A stretch of 64,000 bases of DNA from Paenibacillus plantarum (GTDB lineage: Bacteria; Bacillota; Bacilli; Paenibacillales; NBRC-103111). The notes beneath the pieces were generated by a model. That model was not told the DNA's origin. It was given only the letters and a program-made list of their open reading frames with translations, and ran no database searches. The position numbers were made by a program, and so were the translations under genes. Positions within the stretch are counted from its first letter, which is position 1. Each line of letters begins with the position of its first letter. This document shows, in pieces, positions 1-9,039 of the stretch. The stretch is from the NCBI RefSeq assembly GCF_013141695.1, contig NZ_WHNY01000006.1, positions 62,001 through 126,000 on the forward strand. Direction: 5' to 3'.

Positions 1-468
1 TTTGATCTCGATTTTATCTAAGTCGACCATTAATTCATCGACAGATTCTTTCATGCCATAATTTTTCGTGATCGCTTGCTCGACTTCAGAACGAATGGCT
101 ATGACTGGCTGGACGCTCATGTTCGTCGCCATTCGAATTTCTTCAATGGCTCCATAGTTCAACGGATCAACCATGGCAACTTTGATTTTGCCATTCTTTC
201 GTTCAATCGGGATCACACAGTGCTTGCGAGCAAGCGTTTCTGGGATAAGTTGAACGGTTTGCATATCGAGTTGTGTCTCAAACATATTAACAACCGGAAA
301 CCCTAACTGAAATTCGAGTACTTCAACCAGTTGTCTTTCTGTGATCAACCCTTTATCGATAAGAATCTCACCGATTTTCTTCCTCGTGTGCACCTGCTGC
401 TTCAGCCCTTGTTCAAGCTGATCCTCTGTGATGAGTCCGTTCATTACAAATAATTCACCTATGCGCAT
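1..468 (-). CDS. Type IV pilus assembly ATPase PilB / GspE-like, N-terminal part (runs off left edge)
   Basis: Open reading frame without a stop to the window edge, so only the first 156 residues are visible. They read as the N-terminal MshEN/T2SSE-N domain found in PilB/GspE secretion ATPases, with two helical repeats of the type GELFVMNGLITEDQLEQ / GEILIDKGLITERQLVE and then the FPVVNMFE...IPETLARKHCVIPI stretch. The ATPase domain itself lies outside the window. The ATG at 468 is preceded by GGAGG at good distance. It follows the VanW-like gene on the same strand with a 60-nt gap. The family powers pilin polymerisation at the inner face of the membrane. The exact subtype (pilus, competence or secretion) cannot be decided from this fragment. 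Confidence 0.85.
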   Translation of the reverse strand, partial: MRIGELFVMNGLITEDQLEQGLKQQVHTRKKIGEILIDKGLITERQLVEVLEFQLGFPVVNMFETQLDMQTVQLIPETLARKHCVIPIERKNGKIKVAMVDPLNYGAIEEIRMATNMSVQPVIAIRSEVEQAITKNYGMKESVDELMVDLDKIEIK

Positions 469-528
469 TGGGGGTCCTCCCTTCTGTTAATAGAGTACGT
501 GACGGATCTGTGCAACCTAACAAGTGAT

Positions 529-1545
529 TTAAGGTGATTTCAGCTCTTCCGCTGTTGGCGCCTTCGCGATGACAATGGGATGCGGCGCGTAGTAATCTTT
601 ATATATCAACTCGTTCTTGCCATCATTCTTCACATCAGCGAATACCTTGACTAGAAGTCCTGATTGACCTTCACTACGTTTATCACCTTGACCAGCCAGT
701 GTAAAATCCGTGAGTACAATACTCTCTGGTGCGAATACTTCTTTACTAACCGTAATTTTCGGAGCTTTCCAATCCGTTTTCGGTTTCCCATTGAACGTAA
801 CGACAGGTGTTTCCCCGTTGTATATCACGCCAACTGTTATGGGTACGCCGATTGAATTATAGAAGGTTAAATCTTTCAGCTCGCTTTGAAAATTAACATC
901 GAATCCAGCAGCTGCATAAGCGGGATTATCTTGATGCGGATAACGTTCACCAACTTGCATGCCAGCACGCAGTGCAGCTTCATACATTAAGGATGCCACA
1001 TGCGATAACTCATCTTCCTTCTTCTCAGGCACTTTGCCTTTGCTGACCTCGGTCAACCAAGCCTGGAAGGAAAATAGCTTCCCTGACTCAATTTTGATCA
1101 TTCCCACCTGCTCTAGCCATGATTTCTCATTCGCATTTACAGCAACAATACTCTGCGCTTGCGAAATGACTTGCAGACCCGTTGTGGACGTCTTGTCTGA
1201 TGAAGTTGTTGCAGCTGTACTTATAGGTGTACTAACAGGTACAGCTGTTGGCGATGCCGTGGCCGTAGTTGTTGGCGTTGCTACCGGATTAACCGATGGC
1301 TTCGCACTTTCTTTGTCCACGCCAGCTGCAAGCGCTGTTCCTTTCGTTGAAGCATGATCCGTGTCTTTCCAGAACATCAAGCTTTCCAGTTTGTGTTCAG
1401 AATTCCACTCAATGAACCCTGCCGCCGATAATCCATATACACTTCCAGAACCGACGACGCCTAGAAGAAGAATCCATTTAATAGGCTGCAGGATCAAGGC
1501 CCTTCTTCTTTGTCTCATAGCCAACCGTCCCTCAAAGCTCGACAT
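529..1545 (-). CDS. VanW-like single-pass membrane protein
   Basis: 338 residues from the ATG at 1545, which has GGGAGG just upstream; an upstream in-frame ATG at 1611 lacks a ribosome site. A basic N-terminus (RQRRR) precedes one membrane segment (about residues 20-40), then a low-complexity Thr/Pro/Ser/Ala linker (about 80-130), then a C-terminal region resembling the VanW family: FSFQAWLTEV..., MYEAALRAGMQVGERYPHQ..., FDVNFQSELKDLTFYNSIGVPITV. The protein should be anchored in the membrane with its C-terminus outside. VanW domains have no settled activity. Its position just upstream of a PilB-like gene suggests a cell-envelope or pilus-associated role, which is inference. Confidence 0.7.
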   Translation of the reverse strand: MSSFEGRLAMRQRRRALILQPIKWILLLGVVGSGSVYGLSAAGFIEWNSEHKLESLMFWKDTDHASTKGTALAAGVDKESAKPSVNPVATPTTTATASPTAVPVSTPISTAATTSSDKTSTTGLQVISQAQSIVAVNANEKSWLEQVGMIKIESGKLFSFQAWLTEVSKGKVPEKKEDELSHVASLMYEAALRAGMQVGERYPHQDNPAYAAAGFDVNFQSELKDLTFYNSIGVPITVGVIYNGETPVVTFNGKPKTDWKAPKITVSKEVFAPESIVLTDFTLAGQGDKRSEGQSGLLVKVFADVKNDGKNELIYKDYYAPHPIVIAKAPTAEELKSP

Positions 1546-2165
1546 TTTCCCTCCCGTTTCGGTGGGATGCCTCAAATATAGACGGTAATTTCTGTAGAGC
1601 AAATCATACATATTTATTAATTCAAATGACCTAATGCATGAACTATAATTCTTAAGCCACGTTAGCCATTCAGGCGCTATTTTATAGGGAATTCAATCTA
1701 GATGGGGTCAGAAGCAGGAGGCTGAAATCGGGATTTCGCTAAAGAGATCATACTTAGGAAGCGGTTTCATATAGTTCTTTCGAAGCGCCCATATGCCTTT
1801 TAAATTTCACAGCTTCTATATATCACTTGCATATATATCTGATCGAACGCGCTTTTTCAGCAAATTCCTTAAAAAATGGGTCTTCATCGTATATGTAAAT
1901 TCTAACCATGCCAAAGCATGTAAGGGATTTCCATGGTAGTCACTCGTAGAAAACCCGAACTTCTCGGGCCGCTGCTTGTTTTTCACTTCAGATCTTTCTA
2001 ATCATTCAAGCCCTATGGACGTTGAACATACAAAAAAAGCCCCAATCCCCACATACATCGTGAAAGATCGAAGCTTATTTTCTACAATTTGAACCAATTC
2101 TCAACTTAATACGTCAATATGTATAAAGATTATGTAATGCATATGTATGTCTTCTTGCGTAAACT
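1546..2165. other. Gene-free stretch, nothing definite
   Basis: About 620 bases between two minus-strand genes. I see no convincing coding frame, tRNA or known riboswitch. Downstream of the LuxR-type gene there is a short hairpin (CCCGA/TCGGG, near 1953-1967) followed on the minus strand by TTTTCT, which could be a weak terminator. The rest is unassigned. Confidence 0.4.
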
Positions 2166-3011
2166 CTAAATAGCGCCAAGAACACTAAGTATCAATGATG
2201 CTTTGGAATTGACTTTCAACTTACGATTGATTTTCGTTACATAGACACGCACCGTATTTTCACTGATCCCCAAGACTTTGCCGATTTGCTTATAATCGTA
2301 ATCCAGCAACCAATACGTCGCAACTTCCTTTTCACGCAGCGTAAGTTTGAAAGCTTTCAAGCGTTCTTCCAGCATTTCCTCAACGAACCATGTTTTACTT
2401 TGCAATTCGGTCTTTCTGAGTTCATATTCAAGCAGAAGAGCAATCGATTTGATACAAGGATACATAAAAGGTGCTGAAATATACTGAAAGGCAGTCAACA
2501 CTAAATAACCAATGATCTGATTATCTGCCGTTTGAATCGGAACGCACATTGTCACCCAGTTGTGCATCGTATCCAGATAGTGATCCTCACCACTTATCCA
2601 AACTGGACGCTGAAGATCAATAGCTGCCGAAACCGCATTGGTCCCCGCACTAGACAGTGATAACGAAGATCCAATCCCGATGTTGTTCAAATTCGCGGCT
2701 TGCAAGATGGATCGTTCATCCCCATTAATCGTTAGAATGACTCCATGATTATCCGTGACCATCAATAAATTAGGAAAGTAGAAGGTGTTCGTCTTTAGAT
2801 GTGCTTGCCGAAGGATGACATCCATGAGTCCTTGGTTTTTAGCTAGCAGCCGTTCCATCATTTTCCCTTGCACGCGAAACCTCACGCGCGTCGAATCTCT
2901 TTGAACGCCATTAAGAAATGATTTCTCATGTAGCTTGGCTATCTCCGCTTGTGAGATGCCGACTCTCTCTGTAAATTCATGCATTTGCGTCTCTTCAGCT
3001 AATCCTTTCAT
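2166..3011 (-). CDS. GAF-domain transcriptional regulator with LuxR-type HTH
   Basis: 281 residues from the ATG at 3011, chosen because AAAGGGAG lies 8 nt upstream; a GTG at 3020 is too close to that site. The N-terminal two thirds resemble the sensory GAF region of AcoR-type activators (GIGSSLSLSSAGTNAVSAAI, RPVWISGEDHYLDTMHNW, PIQTADNQIIGYLVLT). About the last 60 residues form a LuxR/GerE helix-turn-helix (LTLREKEVATYWLLDYDYKQIGKVLGISENTV). The combination of an AcoR-like sensor and a LuxR output without an AAA domain points to a sigma-A dependent regulator responding to an unknown small molecule. It stands alone with long gaps on both sides; the cysteine dioxygenase gene next to it is divergent, so it is a possible target (inference). 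Confidence 0.75.
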   Translation of the reverse strand: MKGLAEETQMHEFTERVGISQAEIAKLHEKSFLNGVQRDSTRVRFRVQGKMMERLLAKNQGLMDVILRQAHLKTNTFYFPNLLMVTDNHGVILTINGDERSILQAANLNNIGIGSSLSLSSAGTNAVSAAIDLQRPVWISGEDHYLDTMHNWVTMCVPIQTADNQIIGYLVLTAFQYISAPFMYPCIKSIALLLEYELRKTELQSKTWFVEEMLEERLKAFKLTLREKEVATYWLLDYDYKQIGKVLGISENTVRVYVTKINRKLKVNSKASLILSVLGAI

Positions 3012-3020
3012 CAATTCCAC

Positions 3021-3572
3021 TCCCTTTTCCTATGTAACCCCGAAATGAACTAGCATCCATGCTGTGAGTAGAATTGAAATATTTGTCGTATGCCGTCGCC
3101 CCTATCTTCACAACCTTTACAAATTTATGTATTTTTCGCGCATGTGTCACTAACTATAAGGCTCAAATCGAATGCTTGAAATAGTGCAAAGGTAGTAATT
3201 CTAATAAGATAGTATACTTGTACTACAAAAAGACAGCGTTTGCAGCTCTTCCCTCAGGATTAAGGATTTCTGGCATGTGCCGTTCGTAGGATATATACGA
3301 AAAAAAGTGTCCTGTTTTAAAAGGATCCCTGATAATCGCTTCTAAATCCGCTAACCGCTACAAGTATACTCTACTATTCCGCTTGAATTAGTCGATTATC
3401 TATCTCTCCTCATCTAATCTTCTTCCACTAGCGTTATACCATTCTAATATCCATTAAAAAAATTGTTCGAATACCCCCTAACCCTTTCGAAACTGAAGGC
3501 ATATTATATAAAAAAAACTTATCCTTTCGCCAAATAATATTGATAAAGAGATAAGAATGCCTAGGAGGCGAG
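3021..3572. other. Divergent intergenic region with a 12-bp inverted repeat
   Basis: About 550 AT-rich bases between the divergent LuxR-type regulator and the cysteine dioxygenase gene, so it should hold both promoters. AGTATACTTGTA at 3211-3222 is repeated exactly inverted (TACAAGTATACT) at 3359-3370, 136 bases apart. This could be a pair of operator half sites or the feet of a long stem. No coding frame or known RNA was recognised here. Confidence 0.45.
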
Positions 3573-4070
3573 ATGCCAATGACGCTCATTAGAGCAATTG
3601 AACAGACATTCTGTAAGTTGCATGCACCAACACTGGAACAATTAAAAGAGGCACTACATTCGATAGAGAGACATCTACTTTTCGTTCCAGACTTCAAAAC
3701 CGAGCCCTCTCAACTACCCTATGGCAGAAATGTGGTGTTTAGCTCACCCGAACTGGAAGTTATCGTTATTCACATTCCGGCTTCCCGCTCTACAGCCATC
3801 CATAACCATGGCTTGTCCATTGGCGCGGCTTATTTAGTCTCGGGATCCTTAGTGAATTCAACCTTCTCCTTAGATACAGAAGGCTTTCCTGTTGCTCAAA
3901 AGGATGACTTCATCCAAGCGGGGGAATATTTCACTGCGCCTGCAGATCAAATTCACCAGTTAAGCAATCCATTTCATGAACCGGCTATTTCACTCCATGT
4001 GTATACACCGCCGCTGCGTGAAGTTCGACGTTACTTACCTTACAGCGAAGTTTTAGATTATGTTATCTAG
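3573..4070 (+). CDS. Cysteine dioxygenase family protein (cupin)
   Basis: 165 residues; the ATG at 3573 follows AGGAGG. The frame shows the type I cysteine dioxygenase cupin pattern: VIVIHIPASRSTAIHNHGLSIGAAYLVSGSL with the His-x-His metal ligands (IHNHG, about residues 77-79), a third histidine in ADQIHQLSN (about 129), and the C-terminal signature AISLHVYTPPL. Such enzymes bind ferrous iron and oxidise cysteine, or a related thiol, to its sulfinic acid in the cytoplasm. It is monocistronic and ends at a strong bidirectional terminator shared with glyQS. Substrate cannot be fixed from sequence; bacterial members include 3-mercaptopropionate dioxygenases. It is not an acireductone dioxygenase (MtnD), although it is near methionine salvage genes. 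Confidence 0.8.
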   Translation: MPMTLIRAIEQTFCKLHAPTLEQLKEALHSIERHLLFVPDFKTEPSQLPYGRNVVFSSPELEVIVIHIPASRSTAIHNHGLSIGAAYLVSGSLVNSTFSLDTEGFPVAQKDDFIQAGEYFTAPADQIHQLSNPFHEPAISLHVYTPPLREVRRYLPYSEVLDYVI

Positions 4071-4075
4071 AAGAC

Positions 4076-4126
4076 AAAAACCCCTTGCAAGCCTACGTCG
4101 TTTTGACGAGCTTACAAGGGGTTTTC
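4076..4126. terminator. Bidirectional terminator between the cysteine dioxygenase gene and glyQS
   Basis: A long hairpin (ACCCCTTG.AAGC... paired with ...GCTT.CAAGGGGT, tip GTCGTTTTGAC) is flanked by A-run on the left and T-run on the right, so it can end both convergent genes. Confidence 0.85.
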
Positions 4127-4139
4127 AATTTATTAACGA

Positions 4140-5522
4140 TTAGAATTGTAGGGCATTTTCGATAAAGGCTTTCAATTCAGAAATCGGCATACGTGTTTGT
4201 TCCATTGTATCACGATCGCGAACCGTCACTTGACCATCTGTCTCGGACTCGAAATCATATGTGATACAGTATGGTGTACCGATCTCGTCATGACGACGGT
4301 AACGTTTACCAATGGATCCTGTATCATCGTAATCCACCATAAAATGCTTCGCAAGGTCTGCGAATACAGCTTGTGCACCCTCATTCAATTTCTTGGAAAG
4401 TGGGAAAATCGCTGCTTTCATCGGTGCTAATGCTGGGTGGAAGTGAAGAACGGTACGAGTGTCGTCACCTTCCAGCTTTTGCTCTTCAAACGCATCGATC
4501 AGAAGCGCCAACGTAACACGGTCTGCTCCTAGGGAAGGCTCGATACAATAAGGAACATAACGCTCATTCGTTTCTGGCTCAATGTAGTTGAAATCTTCAC
4601 CGGAATGCGCCATGTGCTGCTTCAAATCGAAGTCTGTACGATCCGCGATGCCCCAAAGCTCGCCCCAACCGAACGGGAATTTGTACTCAATATCCGTTGT
4701 CGCGTTACTATAGTGAGACAACTCATCTTCGTTATGATCACGAAGACGTAAATTATCGGCTTTTGCACCTAGGGAAAGCAACCAGTTATGGCAGAAGCTT
4801 CTCCAGTACTCGAACCATTTCATATCTTCACCTGGTTTGCAGAAGAATTCAAGCTCCATTTGTTCAAATTCACGCGTACGGAACGTAAAGTTACCTGGCG
4901 TGATTTCGTTACGGAAGCTTTTACCGATTTGACCGATACCAAATGGCAGCTTTTTACGCATCGTACGTTGTGCGTTTTTGAAGTTAACGAAGATCCCTTG
5001 TGCTGTTTCCGGACGAAGGTATACAACGTTGGAGCTTGCTTCTGTTACGCCTTGGAACGTTTTGAACATCAGGTTGAACTGACGAATATCTGTGAAATCT
5101 TTGCTTCCGCAATCTGGACACACGATGTTGTGTTCCACGATCAGCTTCATCATGTCATCGAACGTCATGCCATCAACGATGATTTCGATATCTTTCTCAG
5201 CCAGCTTGTTTTCAATCAATTTATCCGCACGGTGACGAGCTTTACAGCTTTTGCAATCGATCATTGGATCGTTGAAGTTACCAACGTGACCGGATGCCAC
5301 CCATGCTTGCGGGTTCATCAAGATCGCTGCGTCTAATCCTACGTTATAAGGGGATTCTTGAATGAATTTTTTCCACCATGCGCGTTTAATGTTGTTTTTC
5401 AATTCAACACCAAGCGGGCCGTAATCCCACGTATTTGCCAAACCGCCATAAATTTCTGAACCTGGGAATACGAAACCTCTGTGCTTCGCCAATGCGACGA
5501 CTTGCTCCATTGTTACACTCAT
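4140..5522 (-). CDS. glyQS: Glycyl-tRNA synthetase, single-chain (dimeric) type
   Basis: 460 residues. Class II aminoacyl-tRNA synthetase of the alpha-2 type found in Bacilli, archaea and eukaryotes, not the alpha2-beta2 GlyQ/GlyS type. Visible signatures: [24 protein letters not shown] near the start, cysteines CKSC and CPDCG, motif 2 region [14 protein letters not shown]...[21 protein letters not shown], and motif 3 [12 protein letters not shown]. The C-terminal anticodon-binding domain ([19 protein letters not shown]...[14 protein letters not shown]) is complete. It charges tRNA-Gly. The start ATG at 5522 has AAGGAG about 10 nt upstream. Expression is expected to be controlled by the T-box leader directly upstream. 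Confidence 0.95.
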   Translation of the reverse strand: MSVTMEQVVALAKHRGFVFPGSEIYGGLANTWDYGPLGVELKNNIKRAWWKKFIQESPYNVGLDAAILMNPQAWVASGHVGNFNDPMIDCKSCKARHRADKLIENKLAEKDIEIIVDGMTFDDMMKLIVEHNIVCPDCGSKDFTDIRQFNLMFKTFQGVTEASSNVVYLRPETAQGIFVNFKNAQRTMRKKLPFGIGQIGKSFRNEITPGNFTFRTREFEQMELEFFCKPGEDMKWFEYWRSFCHNWLLSLGAKADNLRLRDHNEDELSHYSNATTDIEYKFPFGWGELWGIADRTDFDLKQHMAHSGEDFNYIEPETNERYVPYCIEPSLGADRVTLALLIDAFEEQKLEGDDTRTVLHFHPALAPMKAAIFPLSKKLNEGAQAVFADLAKHFMVDYDDTGSIGKRYRRHDEIGTPYCITYDFESETDGQVTVRDRDTMEQTRMPISELKAFIENALQF

Positions 5523-5584
5523 TGTTCAATCGCTCCTTAAGCTTCTTCTATGTGGGTCTTTGCCCGATGACAACCGTTTGGATA

Positions 5585-5828
5585 TGAGCAAACATCAAAA
5601 AAGCTCAACATCCAAAGGCATCAAATAATGCCTAGGGACGAGAGCTTTAGCACCCGCGGTTCCACCCTAGTTGATATACCTCATACAAGCATATATCCCC
5701 TTTATCGTATAGGCTCCGGATAGCCGTTTCCTTGACCTTCATTCTGGGCTTTCACCATCCCCAGCTCGCTGAACATGAAGTTCGTCAAGTACTATTCATC
5801 CTTCACAGCCATAATTGATCATTCAATT
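5585..5828 (-). promoter_or_regulatory. Glycine T-box riboswitch of glyQS
   Basis: On the minus strand the conserved T-box element GGGTGGAACCGCGG is present (about 5659-5672), followed by a terminator hairpin (AGCTC...GGATGTTGAGCT then TTTTTT, about 5596-5652). Upstream lies a Stem I-like region with the AGCGAGCTGGGGATGGTGAAAG-type apical motif. A GGT triplet at 5737-5735 follows GAA at the usual specifier place and encodes glycine, matching the downstream gene. T-boxes read uncharged tRNA through the specifier and the tRNA 3' end. The T-box and terminator are clear; the specifier assignment is by pattern. Confidence 0.88.
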
Positions 5829-5834
5829 GGTCTT

Positions 5835-5863
5835 AGTTTACAGAATATCGTAGCAAAAATCAA
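5835..5863 (-). promoter_or_regulatory. Candidate sigma-A promoter for the glyQS leader
   Basis: Minus strand: TTGATT (5863-5858), 17-nt spacer, TAAACT (5840-5835), which would start the transcript just before the T-box leader. Confidence 0.5.
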
Positions 5864-5868
5864 TCTCC

Positions 5869-6666
5869 CTAATACAAATGGGGCCGACGATCTTCAAAAA
5901 CGGGTATTTTGCCCCGTACACGTACAACTTCTTCTAAATCAATTGTCGCCCGCAAGATCGCTTCGCTTTCATCACCTTCAACCAAAACCTCGCCCCAAGG
6001 GTCGATGACCATCGAGTGACCAAAGAAATTGGTCGTCCCGCTTGTCCCGACGCGATTGCAAGAAACGACGTACATTTGATTCTCAATCGCTCGCGCCATA
6101 AGCAGTGTACGCCAGTGATGCAGACGTGGATGCGGCCATTCTGCAGGCACGAACAGTATACGTGCTCCATCTAAGGCCAATTTACGTGACAGCTCCGGAA
6201 AACGAATATCATAACAAATCATCGCCCCAGCTGGCACACCTTCTAGCTCAAACAAGCCTAGTTGCTCTCCACTATGCAAAAATTTCTCCTCATCCATGAG
6301 TCGGAACAAATGAATTTTGGAATACTCTGCGATTTCGTTACCTTCGCGATCCCATGCATAAATCGTGTTGAGCACACGATCTTCTTTTTTATCCGCAATC
6401 GATCCCCCAATAATGTTCACGCTATGAGTCAGTGCAAAATTGCTTAAGAATGCTTTCGTTCTCTCACCGTTTACATCGGCCAACTCATGAATTTCCGTTA
6501 AAGCATAGCCTGTATTCCACATTTCGGGAAAAATAAGGACATCAGGTTTCTGTGCCGCATCAACGGCTTCCACAAGCAACTTCTCTAAATGAGCGAAATT
6601 CGCTTCCGGATTTCCGATTGTAATATCCATTTGAATAAGAGCAACATTAAGTAATTGTGAAGACAT
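5869..6666 (-). CDS. mtnU: Carbon-nitrogen hydrolase (omega-amidase-like), methionine salvage MtnU type
   Basis: 265 residues from the ATG at 6666 (AAGGAG 9 nt upstream; a TTG at 6690 is less likely). Nitrilase-superfamily fold with the three catalytic residues visible: Glu in DVLIFPEMWNTGY, Lys in AEYSKIHLFRLM, Cys in GAMICYDIRFPELSRKLA. Members of this branch act as omega-amidases that hydrolyse 2-oxoglutaramate or 2-oxosuccinamate. In the Bacillus methionine salvage cluster such a gene (ykrU/mtnU) lies next to the glutamine-using transaminase MtnE, whose by-product 2-oxoglutaramate it removes. Here mtnE is 0.8 kb away on the other strand, with a DinB-like gene between them. The pathway role rests on context. 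Confidence 0.75.
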   Translation of the reverse strand: MSSQLLNVALIQMDITIGNPEANFAHLEKLLVEAVDAAQKPDVLIFPEMWNTGYALTEIHELADVNGERTKAFLSNFALTHSVNIIGGSIADKKEDRVLNTIYAWDREGNEIAEYSKIHLFRLMDEEKFLHSGEQLGLFELEGVPAGAMICYDIRFPELSRKLALDGARILFVPAEWPHPRLHHWRTLLMARAIENQMYVVSCNRVGTSGTTNFFGHSMVIDPWGEVLVEGDESEAILRATIDLEEVVRVRGKIPVFEDRRPHLY

Positions 6667-6768
6667 GTCGAAATACTCCTTCCAGAACAAGAAAAAATGC
6701 GTATGTGTACATACTAGTCGAAATATGCGTTTAACTCAACATTCACTTGCCATGCAAATCGGACTATA

Positions 6769-7305
6769 CTACATCGTAGGTTTAAAATGCTTAGACTGAC
6801 CTCTCGCGATGCTGAGCGACTGCCAATCCTGTGAAGACCAATGCTTGCACAACAGAACAATTTGCCCAACATGATACCCATAATGCGACACTTGACGCTG
6901 AATAGCCTGTAAGACAGTATGACTCTCACCTCGAATAAGCACCTGTGAAAGCACATGCTCGGAAGTTAATGAGCCAAGGGTTGTAAACATCACCTGCCAG
7001 CCATCTTCCCAAAGCGCTAGTAATTGTTCTCGGGAAAGTCGATCCCCTTCAAACTCACCATCGCGATCTCGCCATTCTTTTTCTCCATCCGTGGTTAGAA
7101 AATCGGTCCAACGGGACAACATATTGCCATGCATATGCTTGATGATCACTTCTAGAGAATTCGCCCCTTCATCTATAGTCTGATAAAAGAAGACCTCATT
7201 CGTCTGGGCAAATGATTTATCGCCCAACTTCTTCATACTTTGAAAAGCACGTATCGATTCCTGCAGAAAAACATCCGCTACATGAGCTTGATCTGTCATC
7301 CTCAT
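6769..7305 (-). CDS. DinB-superfamily protein (DUF1572 type)
   Basis: 178 residues. A four-helix DinB/YfiT-like protein with the expected metal-site histidines: KHMHGNMLSRW near residue 58 and the pair in QVSHYGYHVGQIVLLCK (about 140-146). DUF1572 proteins of Bacilli have this length and pattern; several DinB-fold proteins are metal-dependent thiol transferases, including bacillithiol transferases, and this organism does carry bshA and bshB1 at 36.7-38.6 kb. A specific substrate cannot be inferred. Start: AAGGAG lies 4 nt before the ATG at 7305 and 10 nt before the ATG at 7299; either may be used. It is divergent from mtnE and about 100 nt upstream of mtnU. Confidence 0.7.
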   Translation of the reverse strand: MRMTDQAHVADVFLQESIRAFQSMKKLGDKSFAQTNEVFFYQTIDEGANSLEVIIKHMHGNMLSRWTDFLTTDGEKEWRDRDGEFEGDRLSREQLLALWEDGWQVMFTTLGSLTSEHVLSQVLIRGESHTVLQAIQRQVSHYGYHVGQIVLLCKHWSSQDWQSLSIARGQSKHFKPTM

Positions 7306-7454
7306 TCATCTCCTTCGCCGATCTATGGTTCCATCATATGTCAATGTCAAAATGAAGTACAATCGATTATCTTCATCGACTATGAAAAAAAGATTAATCA
7401 TGTTACATTTAGGGTATAGTTTAAAATCCCGACCTCCGGAGTGTGAATTAAATC

Positions 7455-8654
7455 GTGACAAACGTATCTTCAACAACCTCTCGATTTGCCATACAGCCAG
7501 CTGAAAGAATGAAGGGTCTGCCCACACAATTCTTCGCAACGCTCGTTGGTAAAGCAAATGCACAAATCGCCGCTGGCCATGATGTCATTAATTTAGGCCA
7601 AGGGAATCCTGACCGTCCTACGCCTCCGCATATTGTGACTTCCATTCAGGAAGCTTCTGCGAATCCGTTGTATCATAAATATCCGCCATTCAGCGGTTTT
7701 CCATTTCTGAAACAGGCGATTGCACAGCGTTATAAAGAGGATCACAACGTGGATTTGGATCCCGATACCGAAGTTGCAATCTTGTTCGGCGGCAAAACAG
7801 GTCTCATCGAAATTGCCCAATGTTTATTGAATCCTGGCGATGTCTGCCTTGTACCTGATCCTGGCTATCCTGATTATTGGTCAGGCGTCGCTCTAGCAGG
7901 TGCCGAGATGGCTTTCATGCCGTTGCGTGAGGAAAATAACTTCCTACCAGATTATTCGCAGTTAAAACAGTCCGACTTGGACCGCGCGAAGCTGATGTTC
8001 ATTAATTATCCGAATAACCCGACAGGTGCGACGGCTCCTGCATCTTTCTATGAAGAAACTGTTAGCTTCGCTGAGAAAAATGGTGTCGTCGTAGCTAGTG
8101 ATTTCGCCTATGGAGCTATTGGATTTGATGGTCAGAAGCCGATCTCATTCCTGCAAACTCCTGGTGCCAAAGAAGTAGGCATTGAGTTCTATACCTTGTC
8201 CAAAACATACAATATGGCCGGCTGGCGTGTTGGCTTTGCCCTTGGTAACAAAGAAGTCATTCGCCTTATTAACTTGATGCAAGATCACTATTATTGCTCT
8301 TTGTTTGGCGGTATCCAAGCAGCCGCGGCTACAGCTTTAACGTCCTCACAAGACTGTGTCACAGAACTGCGTGATGTGTACGAAAGTCGTAGGAACGCGT
8401 TGTATACGGCACTTGCCAGCATCGGCTGGAATGCAAAGCCATCGCAAGGATCCTTCTTCTCGTGGCTGCCAGTACCGAAAGGACATTCCTCACAGAGTCT
8501 TGCCGATATACTTCTGGAAGAAGCTAAGGTTGTCGTAGCACCTGGCGTTGGTTTCGGAACGCACGGTGAGGGCTACGTCCGACTGGGCCTTCTTTCTTCG
8601 GAAACACGGTTGGAAGAAGCTGTGCAGCGAATTGGGAAATTAAATCTTTTTTAA
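7455..8654 (+). CDS. mtnE: Methionine salvage aminotransferase (KMTB:glutamine transaminase type)
   Basis: 399 residues, class I/II PLP aminotransferase. Visible family features: DVINLGQGNPDRPTPPHIV near the N-terminus, FINYPNNPTGA, DFAYGAIGFDG, and the PLP lysine in FYTLSKTYNMAGWRVGFALG (about residue 239). Overall it resembles YkrV/MtnE, which aminates 2-keto-4-methylthiobutyrate to methionine as the last salvage step. The start is a GTG at 7455; CCGGAG lies about 13 nt upstream, a rather long spacing, but the N-terminus aligns in length with the family and no better start exists. No SAM (S-box) riboswitch is visible upstream. It is followed by the proline T-box rather than by mtnW. Other aminotransferases of this family make annotation of the substrate context-dependent. 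Confidence 0.8.
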   Translation: MTNVSSTTSRFAIQPAERMKGLPTQFFATLVGKANAQIAAGHDVINLGQGNPDRPTPPHIVTSIQEASANPLYHKYPPFSGFPFLKQAIAQRYKEDHNVDLDPDTEVAILFGGKTGLIEIAQCLLNPGDVCLVPDPGYPDYWSGVALAGAEMAFMPLREENNFLPDYSQLKQSDLDRAKLMFINYPNNPTGATAPASFYEETVSFAEKNGVVVASDFAYGAIGFDGQKPISFLQTPGAKEVGIEFYTLSKTYNMAGWRVGFALGNKEVIRLINLMQDHYYCSLFGGIQAAAATALTSSQDCVTELRDVYESRRNALYTALASIGWNAKPSQGSFFSWLPVPKGHSSQSLADILLEEAKVVVAPGVGFGTHGEGYVRLGLLSSETRLEEAVQRIGKLNLF

Positions 8655-8697
8655 CTCCTAATTATCCAAAGAGCCTTGAAAGCAAGCCATTTATACC

Positions 8698-8727
8698 TTT
8701 ACAAAGTCTCGCGTACCATGCTATTCT
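8698..8727 (+). promoter_or_regulatory. Candidate promoter for the pro operon leader
   Basis: TTTACA (8698-8703), 18-nt spacer, TATTCT (8722-8727), placed just before the T-box leader. Confidence 0.45.
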
Positions 8728-8734
8728 AGATAGA

Positions 8735-9003
8735 ATCAAAATTCCAAACAGCAACGTTATGATGGGAATAGTACGAATCGTGCCGCACGTAACCAGGGAG
8801 TAAGCTCCATTGACTGAGAGAGCTTGCCGTGAACCGAATCCGAACCCGCCCCTGAACCGTCAACGATGAGTTGAACAGAGCCCTACTGTTATACAGGGAA
8901 TCTAGAGTTGAGCGCTTTTCTATTTGATATGCGCTAATCTAAGGTGGTACCGCGGAAGCAACAGACTTTCGTCCTTATGTTTTAAGGGCGGGAGTCTTTT
9001 TTG
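8735..9003 (+). promoter_or_regulatory. Proline T-box riboswitch of the proB-proS-proA-proC operon
   Basis: The T-box sequence GGTGGTACCGCGG is at 8943-8955 and is followed by a terminator hairpin GACTTTCGTCCTT.../AAGGGCGGGAGTC with a T-run at 8964-9002. A long Stem I-like region precedes it, with the AGAGAGCTTG motif near 8816-8825. A CCC triplet at 8845-8847, after GAA and before GCCCCTGAAC, sits where the specifier codon is usually found and encodes proline. This agrees with the downstream proline biosynthesis genes and prolyl-tRNA synthetase. The specifier call is by pattern only. Confidence 0.9.
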
Positions 9004-9039
9004 TATCTACATAGTTGGAAATCAAAGGATGGGATGAAT

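Noticed and set aside
1200..1310. Short repeats rich in Thr/Pro/Ala codons
   Set aside because: Low-complexity linker inside the VanW-like protein, not a DNA repeat element.
4788..5336. 182-residue plus-strand frame
   Set aside because: Antisense to glyQS, whose family motifs are unmistakable; composition is that of a shadow frame.
7306..7454. SAM (S-box) riboswitch expected upstream of mtnE
   Set aside because: No S-box conserved sequence or terminator in this short gap.
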